DNA from: Collinsella sp.
GTDB taxonomy: Bacteria; Actinomycetota; Coriobacteriia; Coriobacteriales; Coriobacteriaceae
Direction of reading: 5' to 3'
NCBI GenBank assembly: GCA_019414245.1
Contig: DXMK01000007.1
Coordinates: 248,001-312,000 of the forward strand
Length of the DNA: 64,000 bases
Part shown: one piece after another, positions 59,695 through 64,000 of the stretch
How positions within the stretch are numbered: position 1 is the stretch's first letter
Layout of the letters: every line of letters begins with the position of its first letter
The notes under the pieces: generated by a model
The model's database searches: none
What the model was told of the DNA's origin: nothing
The model's input: only the letters and a program-made list of their open reading frames with translations
Made by a program: the position numbers and the translations under genes

Positions 59695-60942
59695 ATGGCA
59701 ATTAATCAAGAAACAGCCGCCATCAAGGCGCGCATGGATCGCATTCCCGCGGCGTTGTCGCCCGATCTGGTCGAGCGTATTGCCGCCGACCGCGCCTCGG
59801 GTGTCGTCAACCCGTATCGTTGCAACGACGATCAGGTCATTCGTCGTATTGATCGCGCTGCCGACAAAGGCACGCTCATGCGTCCGGCATTTATGCGCGA
59901 TACCGAAAAGATACTTCATCTTCCGTCGTACACCCGTTATGCAGGTAAAACGCAGGTCTTTAGCTTCCGTAGCAATGACGATCTGTCACGCCGCGGTTTG
60001 CACGTGCAGCTTGTCTCCCGCATTGCGCGCGATATCGGTCGCGCCTTGGGGCTCAATTGCGATTTGATCGAGGCGATTGGCCTGGGTCACGACTTGGGAC
60101 ACACGCCTTTCGGCCATGCCGGCGAGCGCTTCCTCAACGATATCTATCATGAGCGTACGGGGCGTTATTTTTTCCATAACGTGCAGTCGGTCCGAGTGCT
60201 CGACACGCTGTATGGCCGCAACGTGTCGCTCCAGACGCTTGACGGCGTGCTATGCCATAACGGCGAGTACGAGCAGCGTGTGTTTGAGCTCTCGGACATG
60301 AGTTCTTTTGACCAGTTTGACCAGACGGTTGAGGATTGCATTGCCACGGGCTATAGCGCAATTGAGCATCTGCGTCCTATGACGCTCGAAGGCTGCGTCG
60401 TTCGCATCTCGGATATTCTTGCCTACGTCGGTCGCGACCGCCAGGATGCGATCGCGGCTGGCCTGCTTTCGCCCGACGCTTTTGATGATGGCCGGGGCGG
60501 TGCCTACAACAGTTGGATCCTCACGCACGCTTCCATCGATATCGTTGAGCACAGCTATGGTAAGCCGCGCATCGAGATGAGCGAGGACCTGTTTGAGGAA
60601 ATCCGCCGAGCCAAGCGCGAGAACTACGAGAAGATCTATAGCAAGGGTGGTATCGAAGGCGATTCCGAGGTGGAGCTGCGTGAGGCGTTCGAAAAGCTCT
60701 ACGACCGTTGCCTGCGGGATCTAAACAGTGGTGACGAGCCCTCGTACATCTTTAAGCACCATATTTCGCGCATCGAGCAGCAGCTTTCCTACTACGATCG
60801 CGCCTATGCCTGGCAGAATGATAAGGACCAGGCGGTCGTGGATTACATTGCGAGCATGACGGACGGTTATTTCTGCGAGCTCACGAGCAAGCTGTTTCCG
60901 GGATTGAAGTTTCCGCACCGTACCTATATTAACGAACGGTAG
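59695..60942 (+). CDS. dgt: HD-domain deoxyguanosinetriphosphate triphosphohydrolase-like protein
   Basis: Hydrolyses dNTPs to nucleoside and triphosphate in characterised relatives, 415 aa. ATG 59695 with AAGGAG six bases upstream. Seen: the HD metal site in GLGHDLGHTPFGHAGE, an upstream TQVFSFRSNDDLSRRGLHVQLVSRIARDIGRAL segment typical of the family, and a second conserved histidine region VLCHNGEYEQRVFEL. The gene shares its end with the LexA-type box of rarA. Substrate range (dGTP or all dNTPs) unknown. Confidence 0.85.
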   Translation: MAINQETAAIKARMDRIPAALSPDLVERIAADRASGVVNPYRCNDDQVIRRIDRAADKGTLMRPAFMRDTEKILHLPSYTRYAGKTQVFSFRSNDDLSRRGLHVQLVSRIARDIGRALGLNCDLIEAIGLGHDLGHTPFGHAGERFLNDIYHERTGRYFFHNVQSVRVLDTLYGRNVSLQTLDGVLCHNGEYEQRVFELSDMSSFDQFDQTVEDCIATGYSAIEHLRPMTLEGCVVRISDILAYVGRDRQDAIAAGLLSPDAFDDGRGGAYNSWILTHASIDIVEHSYGKPRIEMSEDLFEEIRRAKRENYEKIYSKGGIEGDSEVELREAFEKLYDRCLRDLNSGDEPSYIFKHHISRIEQQLSYYDRAYAWQNDKDQAVVDYIASMTDGYFCELTSKLFPGLKFPHRTYINER

Positions 60943-60947
60943 TTCGT
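60932..60947. promoter_or_regulatory. LexA (SOS) box upstream of rarA
   Basis: ACGAAC-GGTA-GTTCGT, a perfect dyad matching the Gram-positive CGAAC-N4-GTTCG consensus. It covers the -35 position of the TATACT at 60958-60963, where a repressor would block the polymerase. Confidence 0.65.
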
Positions 60948-60957
60948 ATCTATTAGG

Positions 60958-60963
60958 TATACT
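60958..60963 (+). promoter_or_regulatory. -10 element of the rarA promoter
   Basis: TATACT, 40 bases before the rarA start; the -35 position overlaps the LexA-type box. Confidence 0.55.
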
Positions 60964-61002
60964 GTTAGTGGATAACTTTTTTGATTGATGCACGGGATGG
61001 CT

Positions 61003-62352
61003 ATGGACGACCTTTTTTCTGCTTCGACGCGCGAGCGTTCCTTTCAGAATGCGCCGCTTGCGGTGCGCATGCGCCCCAATTCGCTCGACGAGTATGTGGG
61101 CCAGCAAAAGGCCGTCGGTAAGGGCTCATGGTTGCGTGCCGCGATCGAGCACGATGTGCTTTCGAGCGTGATACTGTACGGGCCGGCCGGTACGGGCAAG
61201 ACGACGCTGGCCCACATTATCGCCAACCATACCAAGAGTGAGTTTGTCGAGGTCAGCGCCGTCACGGGTACCGTGAAGGACCTGCGTCGCGTGATCGACG
61301 AGGCAAAGACGCGTCTGAATACGTACGACCGTCGCACCATCCTGTTTATCGACGAGATTCATCGCTTTTCGAAGTCACAGCAGGATGCATTGCTGCATGC
61401 GGTTGAGAACCGTACCGTCATTATGATTGGTGCCACGACGGAGAACCCGTACTTCGAGGTCAACTCGGCGTTGCTCTCGCGTGGTCGTGTGGTGGAACTT
61501 GAACACCTTAAGGACGAGGACATAGCCACGCTGATCGAGCGTGCGCTCGAGGCTCCGCATGGCCTGAACGGTAAGTTCTCGGCCGATGAGGATACGGTCA
61601 AGACCATTTGTACGCTGGCCGCGGGTGATGCACGCTCGGCCCTGACGACACTTGAGCTGGCGAGCGAGTTTGCCGTCACGCGTCCCGATACCGAGGGAAC
61701 GCCAGCGCCGTCGGCGGGGGAGCGCTATCCCATCACCGTGGATGACGTAAAGATTGCCAACCCGCGTCGCGGCTTTACGTATGACAAAAACGGTGACATG
61801 CACTACGACATCATCAGTGCGTTCATCAAGTCCATGCGCGGTAGCGACCCCGATGCCACGGTCTACTGGCTTGCGCGCATGATCGATGCAGGGGAGGATC
61901 CTAAGTTTATCGCCCGTCGCATTATGATTCATGCCTCTGAGGACGTTGGCAACGCTGACCCGCAGGCGCTTCTTATAGCGCATGCTGCGTTTAAATCTGC
62001 CGAGGTTATTGGCTATCCCGAGTGCCGTATTAACCTCGCGCAGGCTGCGCTCTATGTTTGTTTGGCGCCTAAGTCCAATGCGTGTGAGGCTTCGATCGAT
62101 GCGGCGCTGGCCGATATCCATTCTAGTGGGCTTCGCGAGGTGCCTAGTTATCTGCGCGATCGCCATCGCCCGGGCAGCGATGATTACGGTGTGTATAAGT
62201 ATCCACATGATTATCCCGAAGGCTGGGTCGATCAGCGCTATTTGCCCGAGGGACTGGAGCGCGGCGCGTTCTGGCAGCCTGCTGGCCGCGGTTGGGAAGA
62301 ATGGCGCGTAGAGCAAAGCGAACGCGACCGCAGCGGGAATGCACCGAAGTAG
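61003..62352 (+). CDS. rarA: AAA+ replication-associated recombination protein RarA
   Basis: Clamp-loader-like ATPase acting at stalled replication forks (RarA/MgsA/WRNIP1 family), 449 aa. ATG 61003 is best placed after GGG; ATG 60997 is an alternative. Seen: LAVRMRPNSLDEYVGQQKAVGKGSWLR, Walker A YGPAGTGKTTLA, Walker B FIDEIHRFSKSQQD, sensor 1 GATTENPYFEVNSALLSR, sensor 2 region GDARSALTTLE, and the C-terminal tetramerisation part with AFIKSMRGSDPDATVYWLARM and HASEDVGNADPQAL. A LexA-type box lies upstream. Confidence 0.94.
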   Translation: MDDLFSASTRERSFQNAPLAVRMRPNSLDEYVGQQKAVGKGSWLRAAIEHDVLSSVILYGPAGTGKTTLAHIIANHTKSEFVEVSAVTGTVKDLRRVIDEAKTRLNTYDRRTILFIDEIHRFSKSQQDALLHAVENRTVIMIGATTENPYFEVNSALLSRGRVVELEHLKDEDIATLIERALEAPHGLNGKFSADEDTVKTICTLAAGDARSALTTLELASEFAVTRPDTEGTPAPSAGERYPITVDDVKIANPRRGFTYDKNGDMHYDIISAFIKSMRGSDPDATVYWLARMIDAGEDPKFIARRIMIHASEDVGNADPQALLIAHAAFKSAEVIGYPECRINLAQAALYVCLAPKSNACEASIDAALADIHSSGLREVPSYLRDRHRPGSDDYGVYKYPHDYPEGWVDQRYLPEGLERGAFWQPAGRGWEEWRVEQSERDRSGNAPK

Positions 62353-62452
62353 CTGCTGATAATTTTGTTCCACGTTGCTGCTCTTGGCATGTTCGGTCCC
62401 CTTTGGGGTACCATGGAAACCGTCTGTATTTCGATTCCTTTGGGAGGCTTGT

Positions 62453-63040
62453 ATGAGTCCCATTCAAATCGCCTTGCTGTTGCTCGCCGTTGCCGGCGTG
62501 TGGGCTATCGTTGAGCTCGCGCTTACCCTGCGCAAGACCCGCACCGTTGTCGACTCGCTCGATAAGACCGTGAACGACCTCAACAACACCATCGCCGAGG
62601 CTCAGCCTGTGGTGGCAAAGCTCGATGGCGCTGTCGATGAGCTTACGCCGGCGCTTGCCCAGATGGAGCCGCTGCTTAAGTCGAGCAAGACCGCGGTCGA
62701 TGCCCTGACGTCCAACCTTGTTGAGGTTGAGGCCGTCGTTCGCGACATTTCCGAGGTCACGGGCAGTGTGGCCGAGGCCAGCAGCGCCGTGTCGAGCGTG
62801 ACTGATTCTGCCGCCGGTGCTGTGCAGAAGCTCTTCAATAAGGTGAAGGCTCCTGCAGCCGACGCCGATCGCAAGCTCGCCGCTGCCGCTGCGGAGGCCG
62901 AGCAGCCTACCGAGCGCGTCCTAATTGGCGAGGACGAGGCCGCCGCGGGCGACGATGATGGTCAGAAGTCTGTATCCAAGCCGGCTCAGTATTACACCTA
63001 TACGCCCGCCGAGACCTCTGAGGAGTCCTGCGATGAGTAG
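62453..63040 (+). CDS. DUF948-like membrane-anchored coiled-coil protein
   Basis: 195 aa, stress-associated type. ATG 62453 behind GGGAGG. Seen: one N-terminal membrane helix (IQIALLLLAVAGVWAIVELAL, written in two parts as residues 4-14 and 15-24), then a helical coiled-coil region with SLDKTVNDLNNTIAEA and repeated V/L heptads, an Ala-rich segment and a disordered acidic tail. Similar proteins accompany general-stress sigma operons. It overlaps the RsbW-like gene by 8 bases. Function unknown. Confidence 0.72.
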   Translation: MSPIQIALLLLAVAGVWAIVELALTLRKTRTVVDSLDKTVNDLNNTIAEAQPVVAKLDGAVDELTPALAQMEPLLKSSKTAVDALTSNLVEVEAVVRDISEVTGSVAEASSAVSSVTDSAAGAVQKLFNKVKAPAADADRKLAAAAAEAEQPTERVLIGEDEAAAGDDDGQKSVSKPAQYYTYTPAETSEESCDE

Positions 63041-63410
63041 CGAAGCAACCTGCCCTATCACGCTGACCGTTGCCGGTGACCCGCGTCTCGCTCGCCTTGT
63101 GCGCATGACGGCAGCCAACGTTGGTGCCCTGTGCTCTATGTCTGTCGATCGCATTGAGGACATCCGCATGGCTGCCGAGGAGGCTTTCATCTTTGGTTGC
63201 ACCGCGGTCGACTGCGATGACATCACCATCAAATTCGATGTCGATGAGACCCACGTTGGCATGACTATTACCTTTGGCGACCAGGCTACGGTCGATGAAG
63301 ACGACCAGGCTGCGGTGTATGCCGAGCTCATCCTCGCGAGCGTGTGCGACTCCTACGAAAAGACTGCGGCGCCCCTGACGCTTTCCCTCGACCTCAAGGC
63401 GGATATTTAA
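63033..63410 (+). CDS. RsbW-like anti-sigma factor (HATPase_c)
   Basis: 125-aa GHKL-type ATP-binding protein, likely anti-sigma factor holding the downstream SigB/F-type sigma. ATG 63033 with AGGAG seven bases upstream. Seen: the N-box region VDRIEDIRMAAEEAFIFGCTAV with the Glu-x-x-x-Asn/Thr position, a central beta sheet, and a poorly conserved G-box region, so ATP binding is less certain. Placed directly before the sigma gene, one base apart. Its anti-anti-sigma partner (RsbV) is not visible. Confidence 0.75.
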   Translation: MSSEATCPITLTVAGDPRLARLVRMTAANVGALCSMSVDRIEDIRMAAEEAFIFGCTAVDCDDITIKFDVDETHVGMTITFGDQATVDEDDQAAVYAELILASVCDSYEKTAAPLTLSLDLKADI

Positions 63411-63411
63411 T

Positions 63412-64000
63412 ATGACCGAACGTTCCCGGAGCGGCAAGACCGCTTGGGACAAGGAGAAAACCCGCGAGCTGTTTCGTCGCTACAAGGAGACCGGTGATCC
63501 GGACGCCCGCGAGCAGCTCGTCATGTCCCATATGAACCTGGTAAGGTTTCTTGCCAACAAATTTAAGAATCGCGGCGAGCCGCTCGACGACCTCATGCAG
63601 GTCGGCTATCTCGGTTTGCTCAAGGCTATCGACCGTTTTGATCCCGAGCGCGGACTCGAGTTCACGACGTTTGCGACACCCACTATCCTGGGCGAGATCA
63701 AACGCCATTTCCGCGACAAGGGCTGGAGCGTGCGCGTACCGCGTCGTCTGCAGGAGCTCTCGGCCAAGGTCAACCAGGCTACTGACAAACTTACCAACGA
63801 GCTGCAGCGTTCGCCCAAGGTTGAGGAGATCGCTGAGTATCTAGATGTGACTGTCGATGAGGTCCTCGAGGCTATGGAATCGTCTTCGGCCTATACCTCG
63901 GTGCCCATCGAGGCTCCTGGTGCGTCCGATTCCGACGATGCGCCGTCGATTCTCGACCGTTACGCCGACGATGATAACGAGCTCGACTTTACCGATGACC
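63412..64000 (+). CDS. SigB/SigF-type sigma factor, 3' end cut by window
   Basis: Alternative sigma-70 factor of group 3, first 196 residues seen; the gene runs off the right edge. Start ATG 63412 one base after the RsbW-like stop. Seen: region 2 (MSHMNLVRFLANKFKNRGEPLDDLMQVGYLGLLKAIDRFDPERG ... FTTFATPTILGEIKRHFRDKGW, described in pieces), and region 3 (VPRRLQELSAKVNQATDKL ... VEEIAEYL). The FATPTILGEIKRHFRD form is typical of SigB/SigF rather than primary sigma factors. Region 4 lies outside the window. Confidence 0.88.
   Translation, partial: MTERSRSGKTAWDKEKTRELFRRYKETGDPDAREQLVMSHMNLVRFLANKFKNRGEPLDDLMQVGYLGLLKAIDRFDPERGLEFTTFATPTILGEIKRHFRDKGWSVRVPRRLQELSAKVNQATDKLTNELQRSPKVEEIAEYLDVTVDEVLEAMESSSAYTSVPIEAPGASDSDDAPSILDRYADDDNELDFTDD

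Overview
The window reads as a high-GC, gene-dense actinobacterial chromosome, most likely a Coriobacteriia member close to Collinsella. The evidence is: frequent GTG/TTG starts, the coaD - coiled-coil septation-type gene - DUF177 - rpmF - plsX - acpP - rnc - smc - ftsY - ffh order, an anaerobe-type gene set (PTS, DUF134/NifX protein, BtuR, GldA), and a tRNA-Ile-sensing T-box before ileS. The genus assignment is inference. Almost all genes lie on the plus strand; the exceptions are a ModE-type HTH gene, a DUF134-NifX fusion, a broken cobO and a gldA-like gene.

Region 1 (1-5.6 kb) is the distal part of an exopolysaccharide locus: pelF (cut by the window edge), pelG, a CotH-kinase lipoprotein, a VTC-type polyphosphate-polymerase-like protein and a DUF4956 membrane protein, all overlapping or nearly abutting. 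It is the best candidate for a poorly described system. Region 2 (5.7-10 kb) is a sucrose unit: a LacI regulator, a PTS EIIBC and a GH32 sucrose-6-phosphate hydrolase, with three matching LacI-type operators. Region 3 (10-16.3 kb) holds a degenerate PLP-fold protein, a ModE-like HTH, a Tritrichomonas-type IMP dehydrogenase and leuS, with two large nested palindromes between them.

Region 4 (16.4-28.1 kb) is translation and replication core: a promoter and terminator-like leader, then rimP-nusA-infB-rbfA-nrnA-truB-ribF-dnaG, then rpoD. Region 5 (28.1-43.6 kb) has two identical tRNA-Asn genes, then Asp23-fakA-recG-rsmD-coaD, a SepIVA-like gene, DUF177-rpmF, plsX, acpP, rnc, smc, ftsY and ffh. 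Region 6 (43.6-52.7 kb) has the DUF134-NifX regulator divergent from thyA-dfrA, with two palindromic operators between them, then an rRNA/tRNA methyltransferase, a MATE pump, a cobO gene with an in-frame stop, ftsH, a DUF523 gene and a gldA-like dehydrogenase.

Region 7 (52.7-64 kb) has T-box-ileS, lspA, an RluA-type pseudouridine synthase, a GT2 membrane glycosyltransferase, a minimal prepilin peptidase, an HD-domain dNTPase, rarA with a LexA-type box, and a stress module (DUF948 protein, RsbW-like anti-sigma factor, SigB/F-type sigma factor) running off the right edge.

Intergenic regions are rich in palindromes. There are two dispersed inverted-repeat families (each seen twice), three larger nested palindromes, and several hairpins placed between a good promoter and the gene it drives.
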